A DNA stretch of 64,000 nucleotides from JBFWNG01 sp050251195 (GTDB lineage Bacteria; Bdellovibrionota_B; Oligoflexia; Oligoflexales; Oligoflexaceae), in contig JBFWNG010000003.1 in assembly GCA_050251195.1 (NCBI GenBank), positions 372,001 through 436,000 of the forward strand. The letters are read 5' to 3'. The position numbers and the translations under genes are program-made. Positions 17,625 to 25,612 of the stretch are shown piece by piece; position 1 is the first letter of the stretch; each line of letters begins with the position of its first letter. Below the pieces are notes generated by a model. That model made no database searches. It was not told where the DNA came from and saw nothing but the letters and a program-made list of their open reading frames with translations.

Positions 17625-17996
17625 TTAAAGAACTTCCGGAGCCAAAGACGCGATCCGAACAAATCCTTTATTTCTTACTTCTCTTGCGATTGGGCCAAAG
17701 ATCCTGGTTCCTACAGGCTCGTTGTCCTTACCTTTGATCAAGACCGCAGCATTTTCGTCGAACCGAATGGTGGATCCGTCTGGACGCTGAAGTTCTTTCT
17801 TCATACGGACGATCACAGCTTTGTGAACGCTTCCTTTTTTTATCTTGCTGCTTGGCAGAGCGTCTCTGACCGAAACAACGATCACGTCGCCAACGGACGC
17901 ATATCGCTTCTTGCTTCCGCCAATGACTTTGAAGCATTTAAGTAGCTTCGCACCAGAATTATCACCGCTTATTAGTAAAGACTCCATCTGTATCAT
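17625..17996 (-). CDS. rplN: 50S ribosomal protein uL14
   Basis: uL14 lies at the subunit interface. I start it at the ATG at 17996 (MIQMESLLISGDNSGAK), 123 residues, because AGGAG stands about 10 bases upstream and MIQ is the family's usual start. A Met at 18032 would add 12 residues and overlap rpsQ. The signatures DNSGAKLLKCFKVIGGSKKR and GTRIFGPIAREVR are present. rplX is missing after it. Confidence 0.97.
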   Translation of the reverse strand: MIQMESLLISGDNSGAKLLKCFKVIGGSKKRYASVGDVIVVSVRDALPSSKIKKGSVHKAVIVRMKKELQRPDGSTIRFDENAAVLIKGKDNEPVGTRIFGPIAREVRNKGFVRIASLAPEVL

Positions 17997-18006
17997 GGGG
18001 AAGCTC

Positions 18007-18279
18007 CTATATTTCCTGTGTCGCCTTTTCAACGATCTTAAAGAGGTTGAAACGCTTTCTTTTGCTCATTGGTCGGCATGCAGAGATCAACACTTTGTCG
18101 CCAACGTTAGTTTCATTTTTTTCGTCGTGAAACATGATCTTTGTCTTGCGCTTAATGTATCTCTTGTACTCGGGATGCTGAACTGATCTGTTCACCGTAC
18201 CGACGCGAGATTTTCCCATCGCGGCGCTTGTCACTTCACAAAAAATCGGTTTCGCTTTTTTTTCTTTTACTTCACTCAT
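18007..18279 (-). CDS. rpsQ: 30S ribosomal protein uS17
   Basis: uS17, 90 residues with an OB fold. It contains GKSRVGTVNRSVQHPEYKRY, FHDEKNETNVGDKVLISACR and PMSKRKRFNLFKIVE. It lies between rpmC and rplN. Confidence 0.96.
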   Translation of the reverse strand: MSEVKEKKAKPIFCEVTSAAMGKSRVGTVNRSVQHPEYKRYIKRKTKIMFHDEKNETNVGDKVLISACRPMSKRKRFNLFKIVEKATQEI

Positions 18280-18294
18280 TCAAACCTCAAATGC

Positions 18295-18633
18295 CTACTT
18301 AGCGGTGGTTTTGGTTTTTGTGTTCGTCTTCGCTTTGGTGCTCGCTTTTGCTGGCGCCTTGACCGGTGCTTTTGCTTTGGCCTTTGCTGGCGCTTTGGCC
18401 TTCGCAGCAGCCTTCGGTTTTTGCTTCAAAAGCTCCGTTTTCACTGTCATGATACGCGCCAGAGTCTTACGCATGGTTCGCGTCTTCGCAGTTTGTGAAC
18501 CGGACGCAGCATAAAGATCTAGTCTGATCTTCGCCATTTCTTTACGGATATCGCCTTCCGCCTCAGTCAAAGCTGGCAAGTCTAAGCCCCGAACATCTTC
18601 CATCGATGCTTTGATTGGATCAATTACTCCCAC
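18295..18633 (-). CDS. rpmC: 50S ribosomal protein uL29 with long Lys/Ala tail
   Basis: uL29 sits beside the peptide exit tunnel and docks SRP and trigger factor. The first ~70 residues match the family (TEAEGDIRKEMAKIRLDLYA, RTMRKTLARIMTVKTELL). The last ~38 residues are a low-complexity tail of Lys, Ala, Pro and Thr built from KAPAKAKAK-like steps; typical uL29 is 60-70 residues, so 112 is unusual. GTG at 18633 is the likely start because AAGGAG stands 8 bases upstream, and it lies inside the last codons of rplP (10-bp overlap). An ATG at 18603 fits the family alignment but has no Shine-Dalgarno. Confidence 0.92.
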   Translation of the reverse strand: MGVIDPIKASMEDVRGLDLPALTEAEGDIRKEMAKIRLDLYAASGSQTAKTRTMRKTLARIMTVKTELLKQKPKAAAKAKAPAKAKAKAPVKAPAKASTKAKTNTKTKTTAK

Positions 18634-19046
18634 GGATCGGACTCCTTACGCACAAGTTTTGTTCTAATCGGGAGTTTTGACGCCGCCAACCCGAGCGCTT
18701 CTTTCGCGACCGCGTCTGTAACTCCAGCCATTTCATATAAAATACGTCCCGGCTTTATGGGAACGACGTAATGATCTACAGAACCTTTACCGCTACCCAT
18801 CCGAACTTCAGCTGGCTTTCTCGTGATTGGCTTGTCTGGGAAAATCTTAATCCAAACTTGACCGCCCCTCTTAATGTGGCGTGTCATTGCAATACGAGCC
18901 GCTTCGATTTGCCGAGAGGTTATTCTCCCAGGTGAAAGCGCTTGGAGACCATAGGTACCGAAGGCCAGCGTCGCTCCGCGTTCAGCTTCGCCTTTGATGC
19001 GCCCTACAAACTGCTTCCTGAATTTCATCTTCTTAGGGGATAACAT
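18624..19046 (-). CDS. rplP: 50S ribosomal protein uL16
   Basis: uL16 positions A-site tRNA. The 140-residue product begins MLSPKKMKFRKQFVGRIKG and contains GLQALSPGRITSRQIEAARI, KRGGQVWIKIFPDKPITRKP and GRILYEMAGV, all diagnostic. Its 3' end overlaps the rpmC GTG start by 10 bp. Confidence 0.98.
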   Translation of the reverse strand: MLSPKKMKFRKQFVGRIKGEAERGATLAFGTYGLQALSPGRITSRQIEAARIAMTRHIKRGGQVWIKIFPDKPITRKPAEVRMGSGKGSVDHYVVPIKPGRILYEMAGVTDAVAKEALGLAASKLPIRTKLVRKESDPWE

Positions 19047-19078
19047 ATACCAAGCCCTTCCTTAACAAATCAAAACCA

Positions 19079-19717
19079 TTAGTTATCTAAAATATCGCCC
19101 TTAAAAATCCAAACTTTGATACCAATTTGGCCGTACGTCGTGAGCGCCTCCGCCGTACCATAATCAATCTCTGCGCGAAGCGTATGGAGAGGAACACGTC
19201 CTTCTCTATAGCTTTCTGTTCTCGACATATCCGCTCCACCGAGGCGGCCAGCGCAAGTAACTTTAATTCCTTTAGCACCAGCTTTCATTGTGGCGGAGAT
19301 CGCTTTCTTCATCGCGCGTCTAAAAGAAACGCGGCGTATCAGCTGAGACTTAATGCCTTGTGCCACGAGATTTGAATCAAGATCCGGACGCTGAACTTCG
19401 TATACGTTAACACTTGGTTCGCCCGAGGTGATCTTGCAAATCTTGACTAATTCTTCCTTTAGACTCTCAGCGCCAGCACCCTTTTTTCCGATGATGATAC
19501 CAGGGCGGCTTGAGTAAATGTTAACGCGCATGTTTGTTGCGGCTCTTTCGATATCAATGGACGCAACACCCGCAGATTCGAATTTTTGATTGATGTAATC
19601 GCGAATTCTTAAATCTTCAGCAAGAAATTTTGCAAAATTATTTTTTGCATACCATCTTGCCGACCATGGGCGAGTAACTCCTGTCCTGAATCCAATTGGG
19701 TTAACTTTTTGTCCCAC
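19079..19717 (-). CDS. rpsC: 30S ribosomal protein uS3
   Basis: uS3 lines the mRNA entry channel. The 212-residue product starts at GTG (MGQKVNPIGFRTGVTRPWSA). It carries the KH domain with PGIIIGKKGAGAESLKEEL and the C-terminal domain GRLGGADMSRTESYREGRVP. It starts 3 bp after rplV. Confidence 0.98.
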   Translation of the reverse strand: MGQKVNPIGFRTGVTRPWSARWYAKNNFAKFLAEDLRIRDYINQKFESAGVASIDIERAATNMRVNIYSSRPGIIIGKKGAGAESLKEELVKICKITSGEPSVNVYEVQRPDLDSNLVAQGIKSQLIRRVSFRRAMKKAISATMKAGAKGIKVTCAGRLGGADMSRTESYREGRVPLHTLRAEIDYGTAEALTTYGQIGIKVWIFKGDILDN

Positions 19718-19720
19718 TGA

Positions 19721-20059
19721 CTAAATCTCCCTGAGCTTAATAGTAATGTGTGATGACCGCTTGCGAATCGGCGTTGCTCGTCCCTGGGCACGCGGCATAA
19801 AGCGTTTTAGCGTTACGCCGGCGTCAACGAAAACTTCAGAAACGATGAGCCTATCAATATTAACCGTTGCTTTCTCAACAGCGCCTGCCATTGCTGAATG
19901 AATCAGTTTCTTTAGCAAAGGAGCTGTTTTCTTGTTGGTAACCCTTAGCATGTCGAGCGCGGTGGAAACAGGTTTTCCACGAACAAGATCTACAACCAAT
20001 CTTGCTTTGCGGGGCGACACCCTCACATTTCTTAATACTGCTTTAAAGCTATCTGCCAT
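19721..20059 (-). CDS. rplV: 50S ribosomal protein uL22
   Basis: uL22 lines the exit tunnel; its hairpin loop is the classic site of macrolide-resistance changes. The 112-residue product contains VRVSPRKARLVVDLVRGKPV and the loop end GVTLKRFMPRAQGRATPIRK. The tunnel hairpin is of ordinary length. Confidence 0.97.
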   Translation of the reverse strand: MADSFKAVLRNVRVSPRKARLVVDLVRGKPVSTALDMLRVTNKKTAPLLKKLIHSAMAGAVEKATVNIDRLIVSEVFVDAGVTLKRFMPRAQGRATPIRKRSSHITIKLREI

Positions 20060-20073
20060 AACTCTCTCTCACG

Positions 20074-20370
20074 TTAAGTAGAAGGTGAACTAGGTGCTGC
20101 CGACTTGGTAGCTTTTTTCTCGCTGCCGTGACCATAATAAGTCCGCGTAGGAGCAAATTCTCCCAACTTGTGACCCACCATGTTCTCAGAAATATATACG
20201 GGAATAAATTTCTTGCCGTTGTGAACCAGAAAATTGACGCCAACAAACTCGGGAACGATGGTCGATCTTCGACTCCAAGTCTTGATCGGTTTCTTATCCT
20301 GAGCTGCCTTTTCAACTTTCTTGTACAAGTATGAATCGACAAAAGGGCCTTTTTTAACTGAACGAGCCAC
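20074..20370 (-). CDS. rpsS: 30S ribosomal protein uS19
   Basis: uS19, 98 residues, beginning MARSVKKGPFVDSYLYKKV and containing KTWSRRSTIVPEFVG, HNGKKFIPVYISENMVGHKL and GEFAPTRTYYGHG. A short Ser/Pro/Lys tail follows. It lies between rplB and rplV. Confidence 0.97.
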   Translation of the reverse strand: MARSVKKGPFVDSYLYKKVEKAAQDKKPIKTWSRRSTIVPEFVGVNFLVHNGKKFIPVYISENMVGHKLGEFAPTRTYYGHGSEKKATKSAAPSSPST

Positions 20371-20382
20371 TTATATTCCCCC

Positions 20383-21210
20383 TTACTTCTTAGTTCTTCG
20401 TTTGATGATGTCTTTATTCGTACGCTTGTTGTGCCGAGTTTTGTAACCCTTTGTCGGCAACGCCCAAGGCGATACGGGATGACGACCACCTGATGTTTTT
20501 CCCTCACCACCACCATGCGGATGGTCCACCGGGTTCATCGCGACACCGCGCACAGTAGGTCTGACACCGCGCCATCTTGTGCGACCAGCTTTACCGTAGT
20601 TGATGTTGAAATGATCCTGATTACTAACTGCGCCAATCGTCGCATAGCACTCTTCTCTCACCCGACGCATTTCACCGCTTGGCATTTTCAGCTGAGCGTA
20701 ACCGTCAACACGACCTACGAGCTGCGCAAAAGAACCAGCGCTTCGTGCGAGTTGGCCGCCCTTTCCAGCTTTCATTTCGATGTTGTGAATAAAAACACCG
20801 AACGGGATCTTAGAAAGCGGCAAAGCGTTGCCTGGTTTTATATCGGAAGCTTCGCCAGCTTCGATCTTGTCGCCTTTCTTCAGACCTGTTGGCGCGATAA
20901 TGTATCTGCGGTCACCGTCTTGATAAAGAATACGAGCGATGAAGGCTGTTCTGTTAGGATCATACTCAAGGTATTCAACTTTGCCTTCGACGCCGCGCTT
21001 GTCGCGTTTAAAGTCGATGATTCTGTATCGACGCGCCGCTCCGCCGCCCTTGTGGCGTACTGTCAATTTTCCGGAGTTGTTTCGCCCAGAACCGCGTTTC
21101 ATCGACTCTGTAAGCGAGGCTATCGGCTCAACTTTATCGAGCTCGGAATAGTCGACAACCGACATTCCTCTTCGGCCTGGTGACGTTGGTTTATATTGCT
21201 TAACTGCCAT
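20383..21210 (-). CDS. rplB: 50S ribosomal protein uL2
   Basis: uL2 is needed for peptidyl-transferase function and subunit association. The 275-residue product contains RNNSGKLTVRHKGGGAARRY and the C-terminal MNPVDHPHGGGEGKTSGGRH with the conserved histidine of the HPHGGGEG loop. It ends in a basic KTRHNKRTNKDIIKRRTKK tail. Confidence 0.98.
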   Translation of the reverse strand: MAVKQYKPTSPGRRGMSVVDYSELDKVEPIASLTESMKRGSGRNNSGKLTVRHKGGGAARRYRIIDFKRDKRGVEGKVEYLEYDPNRTAFIARILYQDGDRRYIIAPTGLKKGDKIEAGEASDIKPGNALPLSKIPFGVFIHNIEMKAGKGGQLARSAGSFAQLVGRVDGYAQLKMPSGEMRRVREECYATIGAVSNQDHFNINYGKAGRTRWRGVRPTVRGVAMNPVDHPHGGGEGKTSGGRHPVSPWALPTKGYKTRHNKRTNKDIIKRRTKK

Positions 21211-21221
21211 ATGTCCCTCTA

Positions 21222-21509
21222 CTACTGATCTTCAAATATTGGTAGTTTTTGGCCAGCTTCTAAAGTCACATAAGCATGTTTTGTAAGCTTTGGTTGACTT
21301 AAAAAGTTGCCTCGTCTTTTTGCCTTGCCGCGTCGGACAAGCGTTCTCACTTCTTTTACCTTCACGTCCCACATAGCGACGATCGCTTTCTTCACGTCGT
21401 CTTTCGTAGCCTTTGGCTTCACTTCGAAAGCGTATTGGCCGTTCCATTCGCGAAGGTCCGTACTTTTCTCTGACAAAATTGGTCTTATCAATACGTCAAA
21501 TGATTGCAT
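21222..21509 (-). CDS. rplW: 50S ribosomal protein uL23
   Basis: uL23 is the main docking site for trigger factor and SRP at the tunnel exit. The 95-residue product contains VLIRPILSEKSTDL, YAFEVKPKATKDDVKKAI and VKEVRTLVRRGKAKRRG. It starts directly after the rplD stop. Confidence 0.96.
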   Translation of the reverse strand: MQSFDVLIRPILSEKSTDLREWNGQYAFEVKPKATKDDVKKAIVAMWDVKVKEVRTLVRRGKAKRRGNFLSQPKLTKHAYVTLEAGQKLPIFEDQ

Positions 21510-22130
21510 TTATTTCTCCAATCTTTTGCAAAGACTATCTAGTCCAGCTTCGCTAATTACGAGCGACTCATATCTTAGAAGACCTTCAACATTGATGCCC
21601 GTGCTTGCGACCACATCTGCAGTCTTCAAGTTGCGACCTGACTTATAGAGGAAATCGTCATTTCGCTCGTCGGCGATCAGACAGCTAGTCACTCCCAACG
21701 CCTTAAGCGCGGCAATCATATGCTTGGTGCTGTATGAGGAGATCGCAAAATCGTTAACAACGACCAGCTTTCCGTGTTTTACCTTATCCGAAAGCGCGAC
21801 TTTCATTGCCAAACGCTTCGTTTTAGTATTGGTTTTCTCTGAATAATCGCGCGGCTGTGGACCATGGGTGACAGCGCCGCCCGGCATTAAAGGTGATCTG
21901 CTAGATCCTTGACGAGCGCCACCGGTTCCTTTTTGTTTGAAGGGCTTCTTGCCGCCGCCGCTTACGAACGATCTGGTTTTAACCGCATGCGTTCCTTGTC
22001 TTTGGTTAGCTTGAAAGGCTTTCGCTACGCTGTAAAGAACATAGTCGTTGAGCGGAACATTGAAGATCGACTCTGGCAGCGTCAACTTCTTAACTGATTT
22101 ACCTTTTATGTCTCTAACGTCGATTTGCAT
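21510..22130 (-). CDS. rplD: 50S ribosomal protein uL4
   Basis: uL4 reaches into the exit tunnel; in E. coli it also represses the S10 operon. The 206-residue product contains HAVKTRSFVSGGGKKPFKQK, KGTGGARQGSSRSPLMPGGA and PRDYSEKTNTKTKRLAMKVA. It is 3 bp after rplC and abuts rplW. Confidence 0.97.
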   Translation of the reverse strand: MQIDVRDIKGKSVKKLTLPESIFNVPLNDYVLYSVAKAFQANQRQGTHAVKTRSFVSGGGKKPFKQKGTGGARQGSSRSPLMPGGAVTHGPQPRDYSEKTNTKTKRLAMKVALSDKVKHGKLVVVNDFAISSYSTKHMIAALKALGVTSCLIADERNDDFLYKSGRNLKTADVVASTGINVEGLLRYESLVISEAGLDSLCKRLEK

Positions 22131-22133
22131 AAC

Positions 22134-22790
22134 TTACCCTTCTTTGCTCACGCTTTTCGTCGATGGACTGATGATCACAAAGCCGTCTCGAAATCCTGGA
22201 ACAGAGCCCTTAAGAGCGACGACGTTGTTGCTTGTGTCAATGTCGACGACGCTTAGATTTCGAACCGTTGTTTGTTCGTTACCCCATTGGCCTGGCTGAT
22301 GCTTGTTCTTAAAAACGCGACCTGGCGTAGAACGCATACCCAACGAACCAGGTCTTCTGTGAAAACGAGAACCGTGCGTCATACGACCGCACGCGGAGTT
22401 CCATCGTCTCAGAGCGCCTGTGAAACCGCGGCCTTTAGTAAAACCGGTAACGTCGACAGAAGTGATACCTGTCAAAAGTTCGGCAGTAAGGATTTGGTTA
22501 AGTGTAAATTCGGTTTTGGGAGCTTCTTGAAAGCGGAATTCTTTAAATTTGCTGAAGTTCGAATCAACCTGAACTTTTCTAAGGCGGGTAACGTCGGCTT
22601 TGGTAAGTTTCTTCTCAGCTTTAACGTTGTAACCGATCTGGATACCGTGTCCGCCATCTCTTTCCGGCGTAATAATTTTCGTTACACCTTGCTTCTCTAT
22701 TTGCAAAAGAGTGACGGGAACCATATTACCGTTGTCGTCAACGACTCTCGTCATTCCAATTTTTTTTGCTAAAAGACCGTGTGTCATCAT
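22134..22790 (-). CDS. rplC: 50S ribosomal protein uL3
   Basis: uL3 lies near the peptidyl-transferase centre. The 218-residue product contains LLAKKIGMTRVVDDNGNMVP and the signature GFTGALRRWN ... THGSRFHRRPGSLGMRSTPG, followed by GRVFKNKHQPGQWGNEQTT. Two consecutive ATG codons open the gene (22790 and 22787). Confidence 0.97.
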   Translation of the reverse strand: MMTHGLLAKKIGMTRVVDDNGNMVPVTLLQIEKQGVTKIITPERDGGHGIQIGYNVKAEKKLTKADVTRLRKVQVDSNFSKFKEFRFQEAPKTEFTLNQILTAELLTGITSVDVTGFTKGRGFTGALRRWNSACGRMTHGSRFHRRPGSLGMRSTPGRVFKNKHQPGQWGNEQTTVRNLSVVDIDTSNNVVALKGSVPGFRDGFVIISPSTKSVSKEG

Positions 22791-22833
22791 AATTCGCTCA
22801 ACCCATAATGAAGTTTGAGATCTGGTTCAAAAG

Positions 22834-23145
22834 TTAATAAAGTTTAATCTCGACGTCGACGCCCGCTGCGAGGTCAAGTTTCATAAGCGCATCAATTGTT
22901 TGCGCCTTGGCGTCCATAATATCGAGGACTCTCTTATGCGTCCGAATTTCGAACTGTTCTCTTGATTTTTTGTCAATGAAAGGGCTTCTCAAAACGGTGT
23001 ACTTGTTGATCGCCGTCGGGAGAGGAATTGGACCCGCGATGCGCGCGCCAGTTCTCTTTGCTCGCTCAACGATTTCAGCGGCAGACTGATCAAGTAACCG
23101 ATGATCAAATCCCTTAAGTCGGATTCGGATGTTTTGACTGCTCAT
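22834..23145 (-). CDS. rpsJ: 30S ribosomal protein uS10
   Basis: First gene of the ribosomal operon. uS10 also serves as the antitermination factor NusE. The 103-residue product contains IRIRLKGFDHRLLDQSAAEI, GPIPLPTAINKYTVLRSPF and the C-terminal AAGVDVEIKLY. tuf and fusA, which often precede it, are not here; a 307-bp intergenic region with a candidate promoter lies upstream. Confidence 0.98.
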   Translation of the reverse strand: MSSQNIRIRLKGFDHRLLDQSAAEIVERAKRTGARIAGPIPLPTAINKYTVLRSPFIDKKSREQFEIRTHKRVLDIMDAKAQTIDALMKLDLAAGVDVEIKLY

Positions 23146-23261
23146 ACTAACCCTAAGTTTTGAAAATTTTACGGAAATCTTACAGACAAGCTAATTCGGA
23201 GCTAATGAAGCCTCAAAAAAGGCATTGGCGTGCGCGAGCAGGCTTACCTGTAGAATGTGGA

Positions 23262-23290
23262 TGTTTATGTGGTTTTGGAAGAGTTGTCAA
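23262..23290 (-). promoter_or_regulatory. Candidate promoter of the S10 operon
   Basis: On the minus strand a perfect TTGACA (23285-23290) is followed after 17 bp by TAAACA (23262-23267), about 120 bp before the rpsJ start. The -35 is consensus but the -10 matches only three of six positions. A leader of about 110 bases would remain, with room for autoregulation. The rest of the 23146-23452 gap holds the dyad at 23413 and nothing else I recognise. Confidence 0.5.
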
Positions 23291-23412
23291 GGAGAATGAA
23301 ATGCTTTTTTAAGTTAAATGAAATCCGCTCCAGAAACTGCTTCAGAAAATCTTTCTGTGCCGGGCGACTGTCGTTCGCGGGGCGCGAAAGGACGGTGCCT
23401 TTTTCGAAACTT

Positions 23413-23440
23413 TTACATGTAATACACGTATCACAAGTAA
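23413..23440. promoter_or_regulatory. 28-bp imperfect dyad between trmFO and rpsJ
   Basis: TTACATGTAATAC and its near-mirror half GTATCACAAGTAA form a 28-bp dyad in which 22 positions are symmetric. It lies about 12 bp past the trmFO stop and about 125 bp upstream of the candidate S10 promoter. It has no T-run, so it is not a standard terminator. An operator or an mRNA 3'-end hairpin are both possible. Confidence 0.35.
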
Positions 23441-23452
23441 TTTCCCCAAGGA

Positions 23453-24820
23453 TTATAATCCAGGCTGGGTCTCAGGTTTTTCACCGAGGCCAGAGAAGTA
23501 AACGTCGTATTGCGCTCGGGCGACCTCGCAACTTAGTTTTTTTCTTTCCTGTTTCGGGGCGTCGGCATGGATCCGAGGCAACAAGCCCAGGTTGACGTTC
23601 ATGGGCTGAAAGTCCCAAGGAGAACCTTGAGTTACGTAATTGTGCAGGGCGCCGATCATCGTCGTCTTTGGGGGCATCTTAAAAATTGCATTGTTTAAAT
23701 AGGCACTTGCGCTCAAACCGGCAAGCAATCCCATAGCGCTCGATTCCGTGTAACCCTCGACGCCGGTAATTTGTCCCGCGAGGAAAACCCCGGGAGCCTC
23801 CTTGAAGGAGAGATTGGTATTCAGAATGTTAGGGCTATGAAAATACGTGTTGCGATGGATGGAACCAAAGCGATGAAATTGAGCTTCTCGAAGGCAAGGC
23901 AAAGTCGCAAATATGCGTTTTTGCTCGGTCCAAGTCATCTTCGTCTGGAACCCGACCATGCCCAGCATTGTGGCGTCCGTGTTTTCCTTCCGAAGTTGGA
24001 TGGCAGCGTAAGGACGCCGACCGGTTCTAGGGTCGTTGAGCCCCACAGGTTTCATGGGCCCAAAGCGCAAGGTATCTCTTCCACGCTCGATCATCACTTC
24101 AATCGGAAGACACGCTTCAAAAAACTTCGCTTCTTCAAAATCGTGAAGCGGCGCCTTTTCCGCTGCCGCGACGTCGTCTACAAATCTGTAATATTCTTCT
24201 TTGTTTAAAGGAATATTGAAGTAATCGCCCTCAGCTCCGTCGTCGTACCGGCTTGCCCAAAAACCTTCGTCGAAGTTGATTGTGTCAGCATCAATAATGG
24301 GCGCAATAGCGTCGTAAAAATATAGATTTTTTTCGTCTCTGCAATAGCGCTTGAGATGGTCGAGCAATCCGGACGCGGTGAGCGGGCCTGTGGCAACAAT
24401 CCAAACTTCGTTTCGAGCAGCTAATTGTTCGACGCTGGGCAACTCGGTTACTTCTTCAGACAATCTTTTGAATTTTGTAAAACTCTTAAGTACCTCTTCG
24501 ACGCGTCCTGAAAGTTTTTCCCGGTCAACAGCCAACGCTTGACCCGCAGGGACCCTAGCGTACTCAGCCGCCTCTAAAATAAGAGATCCAAATTTCGACA
24601 TTTCATACTTTAACAAACCTGGTGCGGAGTCGGGCAGCATGGACTTCAAGGAGTTTGAGCAAACGAGTTCTGCAAGATTTCCGGTTTGATGGGCGGCCGT
24701 AAGTTTTACGGGGCGCATCTCATGCAAAACAACTTCATGACCTGCGCGAAGGCATTGATATGCCGCTTCTGATCCGGCGAGGCCGCCGCCGACGATGTGA
24801 ACGGTTTTTTCGAGTGACAT
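23453..24820 (-). CDS. trmFO: tRNA (uracil-54-C5)-methyltransferase, folate-dependent
   Basis: TrmFO makes ribothymidine at position 54 of tRNA using methylene-tetrahydrofolate and FAD, in place of the SAM enzyme TrmA. The 455-residue length fits. The FAD-binding motif IVGGGLAGSEAA is at residues 9-20, the catalytic-cysteine motif ELVCSNSLKS has its Cys near residue 54, and the second conserved cysteine lies in ACLPIEVMIERG near 225. GQITGVEGYTESSAMGLLAG is the C-terminal family signature. The gene follows tpiA by 13 bp on the same strand. TrmFO occurs in Firmicutes, Bdellovibrionota, Myxococcota and some others, which helps place the organism. Confidence 0.96.
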   Translation of the reverse strand: MSLEKTVHIVGGGLAGSEAAYQCLRAGHEVVLHEMRPVKLTAAHQTGNLAELVCSNSLKSMLPDSAPGLLKYEMSKFGSLILEAAEYARVPAGQALAVDREKLSGRVEEVLKSFTKFKRLSEEVTELPSVEQLAARNEVWIVATGPLTASGLLDHLKRYCRDEKNLYFYDAIAPIIDADTINFDEGFWASRYDDGAEGDYFNIPLNKEEYYRFVDDVAAAEKAPLHDFEEAKFFEACLPIEVMIERGRDTLRFGPMKPVGLNDPRTGRRPYAAIQLRKENTDATMLGMVGFQTKMTWTEQKRIFATLPCLREAQFHRFGSIHRNTYFHSPNILNTNLSFKEAPGVFLAGQITGVEGYTESSAMGLLAGLSASAYLNNAIFKMPPKTTMIGALHNYVTQGSPWDFQPMNVNLGLLPRIHADAPKQERKKLSCEVARAQYDVYFSGLGEKPETQPGL

Positions 24821-24833
24821 AAAATCTTTCTAT

Positions 24834-25598
24834 TTATTGAGAGAGTTGTCCGGCAATCCGAATCATTTGAGCGAATGTAGTCGGATCGAGCGAAGCGCCG
24901 CCGACGAGACCGCCGTCGATATTGGGCTTGCGCAGCAGTTGTTCTAAATTGGAAGCGTTGGCGCTTCCGCCGTAAAGGATCTGAATTTTTTGCGCCGCTT
25001 TGTCGCCAAAGAATTTCGCGACAACGGTTCTTATCATCGCGTGCACCGCCTCGGCTTCCTTGGCCGTGGCGTTGAGCCCCGTGCCTATGGCCCAAACGGG
25101 CTCGTACGCAATAATCCCCTTATCGAAGGATTCCAGTTTCGCAAATACGGTTTCCAATTGCTTGGAAACTATCGAATTTGTGACGCCGCTCTTTCTTTGC
25201 TCAAGAGTCTCACCAACGCACAAAACAGGTAGCAGTCCTTGCGCAAAAGCGCTCTTTACTTTTTCCGCAACTACTTCGTCCGTCTCGGCAAAATACTGCC
25301 TTCTTTCACTATGACCAATAATCACGTGTGAGGCGCCAGCATCCTTCACCATCTCCGCCGAAACCTCACCGGTATATGCGCCACTCTTTGCGAAGTGCAT
25401 GTTCTGAGCGGCAATCGCGACACCGCTCCCTTTGACGGCCGCGGCGCTTCGTTCGATCAAAGGAAAGGGGACCGCAAACAAAACGTCCACAGACGATCCC
25501 TTCGAGTTCGACTCATTTAAAAACGAATGAAAGTACCCCTGCACGTCGCCGGCGCGTTTGTTCATTTTCCAATTTGCTGCAATTAACTTGTTTCGCAT
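24834..25598 (-). CDS. tpiA: Triosephosphate isomerase
   Basis: Interconverts dihydroxyacetone phosphate and glyceraldehyde 3-phosphate. The 254-residue product shows AANWKMNK (Lys near residue 11), the catalytic histidine in VIIGHSERRQYF, the catalytic glutamate in IIAYEPVWAIGTG, and the phosphate-binding LYGGSANASN and GGLVGGASL. It lies 14 bp after pgk, so pgk-tpiA-trmFO is probably one unit. Confidence 0.97.
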   Translation of the reverse strand: MRNKLIAANWKMNKRAGDVQGYFHSFLNESNSKGSSVDVLFAVPFPLIERSAAAVKGSGVAIAAQNMHFAKSGAYTGEVSAEMVKDAGASHVIIGHSERRQYFAETDEVVAEKVKSAFAQGLLPVLCVGETLEQRKSGVTNSIVSKQLETVFAKLESFDKGIIAYEPVWAIGTGLNATAKEAEAVHAMIRTVVAKFFGDKAAQKIQILYGGSANASNLEQLLRKPNIDGGLVGGASLDPTTFAQMIRIAGQLSQ

Positions 25599-25612
25599 GG
25601 ATTCCTCGAAGT

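Noticed and set aside
17056..17996. uL24 fused to uL14 or uL5
   Set aside because: Both neighbours have standard length and no KOW-like extra sequence.
20515..21183. Plus-strand 222-codon frame opposite rplB
   Set aside because: Antisense shadow of a certain ribosomal gene; its translation looks like no protein family.
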